Program-made: the position numbers and the translations under genes
NCBI GenBank assembly: GCA_934364805.1
Contig: CAKRMH010000016.1
Coordinates: 1 to 64,000 of the forward strand
Direction of reading: 5' to 3'
Length of the DNA stretch: 64,000 nt
Source: an uncultured Lachnospiraceae bacterium
Lineage (GTDB): Bacteria > Bacillota > Clostridia > Lachnospirales > Lachnospiraceae
Notes under the pieces: generated by a model
What the model saw: only the letters and a program-made list of their open reading frames with translations
Told to the model about the DNA's origin: nothing
The model's database searches: none
Shown here: one piece after another, positions 55,508-64,000 of the stretch
Position numbering within the stretch: position 1 is the stretch's first letter
How the letters are laid out: every line of letters begins with the position of its first letter

Positions 55508-56152
55508 ATGACAGAAAAAGCAGAAAATACAAGGATCAATATATTAAATACTGCGCTGAAGCATTTTTTGGAATATGGTTATTCAGGCGTGTCACTTAGA
55601 AATATTGTAAAGGACGCCGGACTTACAACCGGGGCATTTTACAAGTATTATCCGACAAAGGAGAAGCTGTTTGATGCGCTCGTCGATCCTTATGTGGAAG
55701 CAGTTTATGAAATATATGATGGAATACTGAACGGATTTCTGGAACTTCCGGTTACGGAACAGACACAGAATATGACGGGAGCATCCATGGACGGGATGGA
55801 ACAGATTGTGGATTATGTTTACGATCATTATGATAATTTCAGACTGTTATTAAAGTGTGGAGACAGCGGGAAATATGAGGATTTTATCCATAATATGGTG
55901 GATCGTGAGATGAAGTCCAGTGAGGTGTATACGGAAAAATTACGTGCATCAGGCTGTGTTATCCCAGAAGTAAGTGAAAGCCTTATGCATATGATCTATA
56001 CCGGATTTTTCTCATCGGTTTTTCAGATCATTGAGCATGATATGGACAGGGAGACTGCGAAAAAGAATGTGCATCAGCTGAGAGAATTCAACACCGGAGG
56101 CTGGGAGAGATTATGGGGAATTGAGTTCCCGGCAGAGAGATCTATGGCGTAG
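55508..56152 (+). CDS. TetR-family regulator
   Basis: 214 residues; TetR helix-turn-helix at about 8-55 (SLRNIVKDAGLTTGAFYKYYPTKEKLF), variable ligand domain after that. AAGGGGTTGCT precedes ATG. Next gene is the first of an ABC exporter pair, whose promoter region has its own palindrome (56259-56272), making this regulator the likely controller. Confidence 0.87.
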   Translation: MTEKAENTRINILNTALKHFLEYGYSGVSLRNIVKDAGLTTGAFYKYYPTKEKLFDALVDPYVEAVYEIYDGILNGFLELPVTEQTQNMTGASMDGMEQIVDYVYDHYDNFRLLLKCGDSGKYEDFIHNMVDREMKSSEVYTEKLRASGCVIPEVSESLMHMIYTGFFSSVFQIIEHDMDRETAKKNVHQLREFNTGGWERLWGIEFPAERSMA

Positions 56153-56258
56153 GAACACAGGAAATTATAAAAAGAACATATTGGATAATATTTGGCGGCA
56201 GGATGCAAAAATTTCTGTTTTGGATTTGCAGAAAGCCGTCAAATTTATTATAGATAGG

Positions 56259-56272
56259 TTAGTTGTAACTAA
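56259..56272. promoter_or_regulatory. Palindromic operator before ABC exporter pair
   Basis: TTAGTTGTAACTAA is a perfect palindrome, just downstream of a probable promoter (TTGCAG at 56226, TATAGA at 56249), 28 bp before the exporter ATG. Position suits repression by the adjacent TetR protein, although its sequence differs from the operator at 55473. Confidence 0.55.
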
Positions 56273-56300
56273 TAAAAATTAGGATAAGGAGACTACAAGC

Positions 56301-58055
56301 ATGAAGAAAAAGAAAAAATCGACGGTCAGCTGGATCCTCACATGGGCAGGGCAGAAGAAATCGGACTATGTGTGGAGTGTGATTCTGGCGATTGCTAACG
56401 TAGTGTTCAGGATCATTCCGTATTTTATCATTGCAGATGTGGTGAAGATGTTCCTGAATGAAGAGAAGGATCTGCAGAAGTATCTGATAAAAGCAGTATA
56501 CATTGCAGGATCATTTATGATTGCAGAACTGTTCCATTCGTTATCGACGACATGTTCCCACAAGGCAACGTTTGTGGTGCTTTCCAATATCAGAAAATCC
56601 TGTTGTGATAAACTCGCAAAGGTTCCGCTTGGATATGTCAAAGATACGCCTTCCGGAACTTTCAAGAATATTATAGTGGAGCGGATCGACAGCATTGAGA
56701 CAACGCTGGCACATGTAGTTCCAGAATTTACCTCAAACCTGCTGGCGCCAGTTATTATCCTGGTATATTTTTTCATGACTGACTGGAGGCTGGCTCTGTG
56801 GTCATTTGTGCCAGTGGTGGTTGGACTTTTTTCGTTTTTCGGCATGATGACCGATTATCAGCCGTGCTTTGACAGAACCGTGAAAACGACAAAGGAGCTA
56901 AACGATGCAGCCGTCGAATACATAGATGGGATTGAGGTCATCAAGGCATTTGGAAAAACCGAAAGCTCCTATGTGAAGTTCACAAAGGCTGCCAGAGCAT
57001 GTGCGGATTCATTTATTTCATGGATGAAACGCTGTTCGCTGTTCCAGGCACTGTTATTTGTGGTTATGCCATATATGCTGCTTACGGTGCTGCCGATCGG
57101 AGCACATTATGTAGATAACGGCACGCTCGATATGTCAGCTTTTGTAATGTGTATTATTCTGTCACTTGGCATTGTAGGACCGCTCATTACGGTTGGCTCT
57201 TATACGGATGATCTGGGAAAAATCGGTGTCATTGTCGGAGAAGTAACCGGAATTCTGGAGCAGCCGGAGCTTGAGCGCCCACAAAGGAGTAACGCTGTGC
57301 CGAAGGACAATTCGATCACACTGGAAAATGTAAAATTCGGTTACCATGACAAAGAAATCCTGCATGGAGTGAATATGGAATTAAAGGCAGGAACGGTCAA
57401 TGCAATTGTAGGCCCATCGGGAAGCGGAAAATCTACAATTGCAAAACTGGCTGCATCGCTGTGGGATGTAGATTCAGGAAGCATCAGAATCGGTGGCGTT
57501 GACATAAAACAGATTGCGTTACCGGAGTTTAACCGCAGAATTGCATATGTTTCCCAGGACAACTACCTGTTTAATGAAACCGTCCGGGAAAATATCAGAC
57601 AGGGCAATCCAAAGGCGACAGATGCAGAGGTGGAAGAAGTTACGAAAAAGAGTGGATGTTATGATTTTATCATGCATCTGGAAAACGGATTTGACACGGT
57701 TGTCGGAGGCGCCGGCGGGCATTTGTCGGGTGGTGAAAGACAGAGAATATCCATTGCGAGGGCCATGCTGAAGGATGCGCCAATCGTAATACTGGATGAG
57801 GCAACGGCGTACACCGATCCGGAAAATGAGGCGATCCTGCAGAATTCGATCGCAAAACTCGTAGCAGGAAAAACGCTGATCGTAATTGCACACAGACTTT
57901 CCACCGTCAGGGATTCCGATCAGATATTTGTTGTCAGTGAAGGAAACGTGCAGGCGCATGGAACCCATGAAGAACTGTTGGAAAAATGTCCGCTGTACAA
58001 AGACATGTGGAATGCGCACATTTCTGTCAAAGATACCGCAAAGGAGGGCGAGTGA
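56301..58055 (+). CDS. ABC exporter half-transporter A
   Basis: 584 residues: six-helix exporter membrane domain (about 20-310) fused to an ATPase domain (about 340-575) with Walker A GPSGSGKST, Q-loop VSQDNYLF, signature LSGGERQR, Walker B IVILDEATA. Start follows AAGGAG. Stop lies one base before the ATG of the second half-transporter, so the products probably form a heterodimer. Could export drugs, peptides or lipids, or resemble siderophore-linked exporters; sequence alone does not decide. Confidence 0.87.
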   Translation: MKKKKKSTVSWILTWAGQKKSDYVWSVILAIANVVFRIIPYFIIADVVKMFLNEEKDLQKYLIKAVYIAGSFMIAELFHSLSTTCSHKATFVVLSNIRKSCCDKLAKVPLGYVKDTPSGTFKNIIVERIDSIETTLAHVVPEFTSNLLAPVIILVYFFMTDWRLALWSFVPVVVGLFSFFGMMTDYQPCFDRTVKTTKELNDAAVEYIDGIEVIKAFGKTESSYVKFTKAARACADSFISWMKRCSLFQALLFVVMPYMLLTVLPIGAHYVDNGTLDMSAFVMCIILSLGIVGPLITVGSYTDDLGKIGVIVGEVTGILEQPELERPQRSNAVPKDNSITLENVKFGYHDKEILHGVNMELKAGTVNAIVGPSGSGKSTIAKLAASLWDVDSGSIRIGGVDIKQIALPEFNRRIAYVSQDNYLFNETVRENIRQGNPKATDAEVEEVTKKSGCYDFIMHLENGFDTVVGGAGGHLSGGERQRISIARAMLKDAPIVILDEATAYTDPENEAILQNSIAKLVAGKTLIVIAHRLSTVRDSDQIFVVSEGNVQAHGTHEELLEKCPLYKDMWNAHISVKDTAKEGE

Positions 58056-58056
58056 T

Positions 58057-59796
58057 ATGTTTGAGGTTCTGTCAAAATTTTTCCGTTTTTCCGGCAGGGA
58101 AAACAGCAGTAAATTTATGCGTTCGATCGTGCTGGGGCTGATTGAGGCGCTTGCTTCTGCAATGAGAATACCGGCGATCATGTATATACTTATGGGAATT
58201 ATCGATAAGCAGCCACTGGGCAGATATATCGCTGGTTCGCTTGGTATCATGGCAGTATCCATTGTGGTAAGTGTTTTCTGTAAAATGAGGTCTACGGTTC
58301 TTCAGACAGAGGGCGGTTATGATGCCTGTGCATTCAAGCGGATTGAGATCGCAGAGCATCTGAGATATCTTCCTATGGGATATTTCAATGCGAACAGCAT
58401 CGGGGAGATTTCTTCCGTTACGACCAATACCATGGAGAGTCTCGGGGACGTGGCTACCCGTGTTGTTATGCTGACGACACAGGGAATTCTTGAAACTGCA
58501 ATGATCGTTCTTATGATCCTGCTTTTTGACTGGCGGATCGGTCTTATTTCGGCAGCGGGTGTGGTTGTATTTTTCGGGATCAACAGCATTATGCAGAAGG
58601 CCGGAAAAAAAGAGTCGGAACGAAAAGTCGATTGCGATACCGAGCTTGTGAGTCAGATCATGGAATATATCCAGGGTATTTCCGAGGTAAAATCATACAA
58701 TCTGATCGGAACGCAGACAAAACGGCTGAATGATGCCAATGATGCCTGCATGAAAACGAACATTAAGATGGAACTGGTATTTGTGCCATATCATTTTCTG
58801 CAAAATACCGTCACAAAGATCATTGGTGCAGTCATTATCGGGTGTTCTGCATATTTTTACATCTGTGGTACGATGAGCGTGCTTTATGCAATTGGTATGA
58901 CAATTTCTGCATTTCTGCTCTATTCAAGCCTGGAAACCGCAGGAAATTTCTCATCGCTTCTGCATGTCGTGAATGTGTGTGTAGATAAGGCAAATGCGAT
59001 TCTTGCGCTTGATACAATGGATATTGATGGCAGGGATGTAAAACCGCAGAATCATGATATTGCGCTTTCAAATGTAACATTTTCCTATGATAAGAGAAAG
59101 ATCATTGATGGCATCTCTCTTTCCATTCCGGAAAAAACAACGACTGCGATCGTCGGACCATCTGGCGGAGGCAAATCAACCCTGTGCAATCTGATCGCAA
59201 GATTCTGGGATGTGGATTCCGGAGCGGTGACACTGGGCGGTGTGAATGTAAAAGATTACAGTATGGACAGTTTGATGAGCAATTTTGCCTTTGTATTCCA
59301 GACGGTATATCTGTTTGCAGATACGATAGAGAATAATATTAAGTTTGGCCGGCCGGAGGCAACGCATGAGGAAGTTGTTAAAGCAGCGAAAAAGGCATGC
59401 TGCCATGAATTTATCAGCAAGCTTCCAGATGGATATAACACTGTGATCGGTGAAGGTGGTGCAACACTGTCGGGTGGTGAAAAACAGCGTATTTCCATCG
59501 CACGTGCGATCATGAAGGATGCGCCGGTCATCATTCTGGATGAGGCAACTGCCAATGTAGATCCGGAAAATGAGAAAGAACTTATCGAAGCCGTCGATGC
59601 GTTGACGAAAGAAAAAACGATCATTATGATCGCCCACCGGTTAAAGACCGTAAGACATGCCGATCAGATCGTAGTTGTTGATCAGGGACAGATCGTACAG
59701 AAAGGAACCCATGAGGAGCTTATGCGGCAGGAGGGAATCTACCGCAGATTTGTCGATTCCAGAGAACAGGCCGTAAGCTGGAAAATTGCACATTAA
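58057..59796 (+). CDS. ABC exporter half-transporter B
   Basis: 579 residues, same layout: membrane domain (about 15-300), ATPase with GPSGGGKST, Q-loop VFQTVYLF, signature LSGGEKQR, and VIILDEATA. ATG 58057 is chosen since AGGAGGGCGA precedes it and the upstream stop is adjacent. Partner of the preceding gene. Confidence 0.87.
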   Translation: MFEVLSKFFRFSGRENSSKFMRSIVLGLIEALASAMRIPAIMYILMGIIDKQPLGRYIAGSLGIMAVSIVVSVFCKMRSTVLQTEGGYDACAFKRIEIAEHLRYLPMGYFNANSIGEISSVTTNTMESLGDVATRVVMLTTQGILETAMIVLMILLFDWRIGLISAAGVVVFFGINSIMQKAGKKESERKVDCDTELVSQIMEYIQGISEVKSYNLIGTQTKRLNDANDACMKTNIKMELVFVPYHFLQNTVTKIIGAVIIGCSAYFYICGTMSVLYAIGMTISAFLLYSSLETAGNFSSLLHVVNVCVDKANAILALDTMDIDGRDVKPQNHDIALSNVTFSYDKRKIIDGISLSIPEKTTTAIVGPSGGGKSTLCNLIARFWDVDSGAVTLGGVNVKDYSMDSLMSNFAFVFQTVYLFADTIENNIKFGRPEATHEEVVKAAKKACCHEFISKLPDGYNTVIGEGGATLSGGEKQRISIARAIMKDAPVIILDEATANVDPENEKELIEAVDALTKEKTIIMIAHRLKTVRHADQIVVVDQGQIVQKGTHEELMRQEGIYRRFVDSREQAVSWKIAH

Positions 59797-59850
59797 GACA
59801 GTTTTCATGCGCTTGACAGAATTGAAAAATCATATACACTATAAGTAAAT

Positions 59851-59873
59851 TATTGATAATTCGATTATTAATA
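59851..59873. promoter_or_regulatory. Palindromic operator before second TetR gene
   Basis: TATTGATAAT (59851-59860) and ATTATTAATA (59864-59873), one mismatch, around TCG. A TTGACA at 59813-59818 lies upstream. Placed for autoregulation of the TetR gene at 59901. Confidence 0.5.
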
Positions 59874-59900
59874 TTAAATAGTGTGATGAGAGGGAGAAAC

Positions 59901-60521
59901 ATGGCAAAAAGGAATCACGCATTAGACCAGCCAATTCTGGAAAGCGCAAGAAAAATATTCCTGGAAAAAGGATTCGAACATACTGCATTAAAAGAAATCT
60001 GTGAAGATGCAGGAGTGACCACGGGGGCAGTCTACAAAAGATATAAGGATAAGGAAGAACTGTTTGCGGCAGTCGTGGAGAAGTCTGTGCAGGAAATGAA
60101 CCGCGTTGTCGAGGAAAAAAGTGATATAGATCCTGCGAACCTGTCAGATGAAGAACTCATCAGTGAATGGGAGATGAAGGAAGACAACATGATGTGGTGG
60201 TTTGAATATCTGTATGAACGGCGTGAGGACTTTGTGCTTTTAATCAGCCGTGCAGAGACGACCAGATATGCGAATTTCCAGCATGACTGGGTCGAAAAAA
60301 TGTCGGATGTAACATATTCACATTACGAAGAAATGTGCCGCAGAAACATTATCCCGGAGAAGATGGACAGGAAGGAACTGCATATTCTTCTGACTTCATT
60401 CTGGGCGATGATCTATGAGCCGTTTATCCACGGCTATACGATGGAAGAGATCAAAAACCATTGCCGGATCATGTGCCGGATCTTTGACTGGTACAAGGCA
60501 ATGGGAATACAGAAAAAATGA
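59901..60521 (+). CDS. TetR-family regulator
   Basis: 206 residues. Helix-turn-helix about 10-55 (ALKEICEDAGVTTGAVYKRYKDKEELF). ATG 59901 follows GAGAGGGAGA. Ends 5 bp from the convergent TetR gene at 60527. May regulate the exporter pair upstream or the minus-strand pair; palindrome in its own promoter suggests self-control. Confidence 0.87.
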   Translation: MAKRNHALDQPILESARKIFLEKGFEHTALKEICEDAGVTTGAVYKRYKDKEELFAAVVEKSVQEMNRVVEEKSDIDPANLSDEELISEWEMKEDNMMWWFEYLYERREDFVLLISRAETTRYANFQHDWVEKMSDVTYSHYEEMCRRNIIPEKMDRKELHILLTSFWAMIYEPFIHGYTMEEIKNHCRIMCRIFDWYKAMGIQKK

Positions 60522-60526
60522 TCACA

Positions 60527-61111
60527 TCACTCAAAGATATATTCAAACATTTTATCAAATATCATATCAATATTCTGTTCTAACACATCCTGATGCAGTG
60601 CATCTTTCTGGGTGACACATATGGCCATCATGCGAAGGAAATTGACGAAGACTTTTGCGTCTACGTCCTTACGGACTCCTTCCATGATGGACAAAAGATA
60701 ATCAGGAGTATCGGAATTCAGGTCGTCTTCAATGAAGCCGGCCTTTTTCATTGCCGGATACAGATTTTCCACGTCTTCCTCTGTGAGGTACTGGTAGATG
60801 CTGTCCTGATGATAGATGATCATGCGGAGCAGCCTCTGCCCTTCTTCCTTTGTCATCTTTTCCCGACCATTTAAAAAAGTATGGATGCTACTCATTGTTT
60901 TTTCCCGTTCATAGCGGATCAGAGCGATGACAAAACTCTCTTTTGAGTCAAAAAAATTGTAAAAGGTACTTTTCCCAATGCCTGCCGCCTGCGTGATTTT
61001 CGTGACAGAGGCATGTGTGAGACCATACTCTTTGATGAGAGCCATTCCGGCCTCAAACATTTTGTCTTTGATGTCTTTTTTTTCTCCCTCTGAAAATACT
61101 CTGACAGGCAT
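60527..61111 (-). CDS. TetR-family regulator
   Basis: 194 residues. Helix-turn-helix about 28-62 (SVTKITQAAGIGKSTFYNFFDSKESF). Third gene of a minus-strand operon after two ABC half-transporters, 12 bp from the preceding gene, so probably made together with them and controlling them. Start follows GGGAGG on the minus strand. Confidence 0.87.
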   Translation of the reverse strand: MPVRVFSEGEKKDIKDKMFEAGMALIKEYGLTHASVTKITQAAGIGKSTFYNFFDSKESFVIALIRYEREKTMSSIHTFLNGREKMTKEEGQRLLRMIIYHQDSIYQYLTEEDVENLYPAMKKAGFIEDDLNSDTPDYLLSIMEGVRKDVDAKVFVNFLRMMAICVTQKDALHQDVLEQNIDMIFDKMFEYIFE

Positions 61112-61123
61112 AAATTTCCCTCC

Positions 61124-62878
61124 CTAGTTGATCCGCCAGATTCCGGCTTTGCTCTGGTCTTCCCATAAACGGGCATACATTCCGCCTTTTTGAAGAAGGG
61201 CTTCATGGGTTCCGTTTTCGATAATCTGACCGTCATCCAGCACTACAATCTGATCGGCATTGGTGATCGACTGCAGGCGATGTGCTACGATAATGACCGT
61301 TTTGTCGTGGACAAGTGCACTTATGGCGGACTGGATCAGCACCTCATTTTCCAGATCAAGTGATGCGGCCGCCTCGTCAAGGAGGATGATTGGCGCATCT
61401 TTAAGCAGTGCCCGGGCAATTGATATACGCTGTTTTTCTCCACCTGAGAGCGTGGAGCCGCCTTCTCCGACCATTGTATCATATCCGTCTGGCAATGACA
61501 TGATAAATTCATGGCAGGATGCCTTTTTGGCAGCAGCAGCGACTTCTTCCATTGTTGCGTTTTCGTTCCCCATTTTTATATTATTGGCGATCGTATCGTG
61601 AAAAAGATATACATTCTGAAACACCATTGCGATCTTAGACAGGAGCTGTTCGGTTGACATTTCTTTTAATGGGACACCGCCCAGCGTGATCTGACCGGAA
61701 TTTACATCCCAGAAACGTGCGATCAGTTTGGTAAGCGTGGATTTTCCGCTGCCGGACGGGCCGACAAGGGCGGTAATCTTTTTCTCCGGAAACGTGACGG
61801 AGATGTGTTTTAAGACCGCATCTTTAGTGTAGCCAAATGTGACATCCTCAAAACAGATTGTGTTATTCCGGACTGTTTTTTTCGGAACGGTTATTTCACA
61901 TAATGGCTTTTGGGCATATATTTCTGCAATTCTTGCGTTAGCCAGTCTGGTCCTTGCAAAGTCGGCGATGAATAAAAACATCGTAGATACCGGCTCGTAA
62001 ATATTGAGTGCCATAACAAGAAATGCAATGTAATAAAATGGTGAGAGCGCAAGGTGTGCGGTCAGTAATCCGCCGAGCAGCATCGTGATGGCGATTCCGA
62101 GGTTTAACACCATTTTCCCTGCAATGGCTACGGGTGCAGCTGATTTTGTTTCGATATGTACTGCGGCTTCTCTTTGCCGGGCGAAGGAATTCTTTAATTT
62201 TTCAAAATGATCTCCGGCTGCATGAAAAGCCTTCAGCGTCTGAATCCCTTCCACATATTCTAAAATGCCGGAAGCAGCGTCCTGCTGGGCGGTGCTCAGA
62301 TCGGTCTCAGATACGGCCAGTCGTTGATAACTGAAAAGTGCAAAAGGAATGGCACATGGGATCGTGATAAACAGTGCGACAGCCATCCGCAGATCAAACA
62401 CAGCGAGAAAGACAAAGGACAGCAACAGTCTTATGAGTGTGATGGCAATCTGTGGGGCAAAGTTGTTTGCAAGGTTTTCGATCGTGGTGAAATCACGGAG
62501 AAGTACAGTCGAAAGTTCACCGGCGTCCCGCTCACGAAAGAATCCAAGTGGAAGTTTTCGCAGATGTTCACCGATGTCCATTCTGGACTTTTTCATCTCT
62601 TCTGCCATGCCGCAGCAGCTCATGATATAGCTTTTCATGCGAACAAGCAGATAGCAGACCGACTGGATTGCAAGGATCAGTACGATTTTCCACAATGTAC
62701 CGGTATCAAGTGGTGAGCCGGGATTTGTGATCGGCCCGAGTAGAAAATAGATTGCAAGGAGCACGATCCCGTATGGAATTGTTGCTACGATACTGTCGAT
62801 CATAAACCACGCCAGCAGTTTCAGATATTTTCTGGTATCGCCAAAGGATAAGATAGAAAACCATTTTTTAAACCGCAT
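61124..62878 (-). CDS. ABC exporter half-transporter
   Basis: 584 residues: exporter membrane domain (about 15-310), ATPase with Walker A GPSGSGKST, Q-loop VFQNVYLF, signature LSGGEKQR, Walker B IILLDEAAAS. Overlaps the upstream half-transporter gene by 11 bp, so translation is coupled and a heterodimer is likely. The TetR gene follows 12 bp on. Confidence 0.87.
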   Translation of the reverse strand: MRFKKWFSILSFGDTRKYLKLLAWFMIDSIVATIPYGIVLLAIYFLLGPITNPGSPLDTGTLWKIVLILAIQSVCYLLVRMKSYIMSCCGMAEEMKKSRMDIGEHLRKLPLGFFRERDAGELSTVLLRDFTTIENLANNFAPQIAITLIRLLLSFVFLAVFDLRMAVALFITIPCAIPFALFSYQRLAVSETDLSTAQQDAASGILEYVEGIQTLKAFHAAGDHFEKLKNSFARQREAAVHIETKSAAPVAIAGKMVLNLGIAITMLLGGLLTAHLALSPFYYIAFLVMALNIYEPVSTMFLFIADFARTRLANARIAEIYAQKPLCEITVPKKTVRNNTICFEDVTFGYTKDAVLKHISVTFPEKKITALVGPSGSGKSTLTKLIARFWDVNSGQITLGGVPLKEMSTEQLLSKIAMVFQNVYLFHDTIANNIKMGNENATMEEVAAAAKKASCHEFIMSLPDGYDTMVGEGGSTLSGGEKQRISIARALLKDAPIILLDEAAASLDLENEVLIQSAISALVHDKTVIIVAHRLQSITNADQIVVLDDGQIIENGTHEALLQKGGMYARLWEDQSKAGIWRIN

Positions 62879-64000
62879 TTATGCTTACCTCCTTCGTCTG
62901 TCGGATTGTCCAGCTGTCTCGTCTTTCATTTGCTTTGACCATATTCTGGTAAAGTGGACAGCTTTGGTAGAGATTTTCGTGTGTGTCGCAGGCGATCATT
63001 CTGCCATCCTGCAAAACGAGTATTTTGTCGGCATGCTCGATGGTTTTTATGCGGTGAGCAATGATAAATACCGTTTTGTTTTTGGAGAGTCTGGCAAATG
63101 CAGTCTGGATTTTTCTTTCATTTTCGGCGTCCGCATACGCGGTTGCTTCGTCCATGACGATGATTGGTGCGTCCTTTAAGAACAGTCTGGCAATTGCAAG
63201 CCTTTGTTTTTCGCCGCCGGAGAGGTATGCATTGTCTTTTCCGACCACGGTTTTGTAGCCGTCTGGCAGACGCATGATCACATCATGGATATTTGCATTT
63301 TTTGCAGCCTCCACAACCTGCTCAAAGCTTGCGGACTGATTCCCCATGCGGATATTATTCTCGATCGTGTCGGAAAAAAGCATACTTTCCTGGAAAACAA
63401 AAGCGATCTTATCCATCAGTACATCCTGCGGAATGTGTGAGATATCGACTCCGCCGATCTGGATGCAGCCTTTCGTTAACGGGTAAAAACGAAGCAGAAG
63501 CTCCAGAAAAGTCGTTTTTCCGCCGCCCGAAGGGCCAACGATTCCGCAGATCATACCGGCATCGGCATGAAAGTTAATGTTGGAAAGCACTTCACGGCTG
63601 TCGTCGTAGGAAAAACTGACATTTTCATAGGTGACATCAAATTGTTCCGGGATTTCACCGTCTCCGATTGTGCTAAGCTCTGGCTGATAGAGGATATTGT
63701 CGATTCGTCTGACACTTTCTTTGATGCGGTTCATGCCAACTACCAGATTCATCATATTTTCCAGTGGCTCTTTTAAACCCTGTCCTACGAGGAAAAACAG
63801 AATGACAACGAGTACGCCGGACATGTAATCTGTTTTATTACGCAGCAGGAGTATGGACGCCGGCAGCAGAAACAGAAGCTGGCCACCGAAAAAGACGTAG
63901 TAGAGCCCCATTGGAAAAGCATTGGCTTTTGCAGTGCGGTCTACGGAGTCCACAAAAGCATCGATGTCGGTCTGATATCGCCGGAATGCGCCAAGGGAGC
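62868..64000 (-). CDS. ABC exporter half-transporter, 5' end beyond window
   Basis: About 377 residues visible; the reading frame is open to the right edge, so the N-terminal membrane helices are missing. Visible part: last two helices, then ATPase with Walker A GPSGGGKTT, Q-loop VFQESMLF, signature LSGGEKQR and IVMDEATAY. Partner of the gene at 61124. Confidence 0.87.
   Translation of the reverse strand, partial: SLGAFRRYQTDIDAFVDSVDRTAKANAFPMGLYYVFFGGQLLFLLPASILLLRNKTDYMSGVLVVILFFLVGQGLKEPLENMMNLVVGMNRIKESVRRIDNILYQPELSTIGDGEIPEQFDVTYENVSFSYDDSREVLSNINFHADAGMICGIVGPSGGGKTTFLELLLRFYPLTKGCIQIGGVDISHIPQDVLMDKIAFVFQESMLFSDTIENNIRMGNQSASFEQVVEAAKNANIHDVIMRLPDGYKTVVGKDNAYLSGGEKQRLAIARLFLKDAPIIVMDEATAYADAENERKIQTAFARLSKNKTVFIIAHRIKTIEHADKILVLQDGRMIACDTHENLYQSCPLYQNMVKANERRDSWTIRQTKEVSINAV

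Overview
The window looks like chromosome of a motile, Gram-positive gut anaerobe of the Clostridia, most likely a Lachnospiraceae. Grounds are moderately AT-rich DNA, AGGAGG-type ribosome binding sites before nearly every gene, lipoproteins with short lipoboxes, three chemoreceptors, LytTR and AraC-free Firmicutes-style regulators, DegV, CPBP protease and LytTR-DUF3021 modules. No rRNA, tRNA, CRISPR array or intact insertion sequence was seen. Species cannot be named from the sequence.

Layout. 0.1-8.8 kb: two GH3 beta-glycosidases (one soluble, one circularly permuted and membrane-anchored), an Agr-like LytTR/GHKL two-component system and a GtrA-like membrane protein. The two glycosidases and the GtrA-like gene have matching promoters: two LytTR-type direct repeats, then a TGn-extended -10 box 31-32 bp further on. 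This points to one regulon. 8.8-12.7 kb: a membrane redox set (small CXXC protein, polyferredoxin, TlpA-like lipoprotein) facing an OmpR/histidine kinase pair. 12.8-16.1 kb: a free-standing B12-dependent methionine synthase activation protein, an HTH-AAA-nuclease protein behind a perfect 15-bp palindrome, and a decayed histidine kinase.

16.1-23.8 kb: a purine operon (NCS2 permease, 8-oxoguanine-deaminase-like amidohydrolase, and a BMP-type nucleoside ABC importer with ATPase, two permeases and lipoprotein). 23.8-24.0 kb is a rearrangement scar built from pieces of neighbouring genes. 24.1-43.4 kb is mixed housekeeping and accessory: three chemoreceptors, LytTR-DUF3021, MarR/YczE, CPBP protease, DegV, MATE, two DUF4230 proteins, a WYL regulator, MalY-type lyase, iron alcohol dehydrogenase, and an orphan sugar-type binding protein joined to a chemoreceptor.

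43.5-53.9 kb is the most coherent system: a nitrate/taurine-type ABC importer, a PucR activator, then (S)-ureidoglycine aminohydrolase, allantoinase, ureidoglycolate amidohydrolase, a 2-hydroxyacid dehydrogenase and allantoate amidohydrolase. Together these would import allantoin or a related ureide, strip off all nitrogen as ammonia, and reduce the glyoxylate left over. Its two promoters and that of the purine operon each carry a short hairpin-plus-T-tract leader and nearby GTGCA motifs, so the two clusters may be co-regulated.

54.0-64.0 kb: a MATE exporter, three TetR regulators and two heterodimeric ABC exporter pairs, the last gene running off the right edge.
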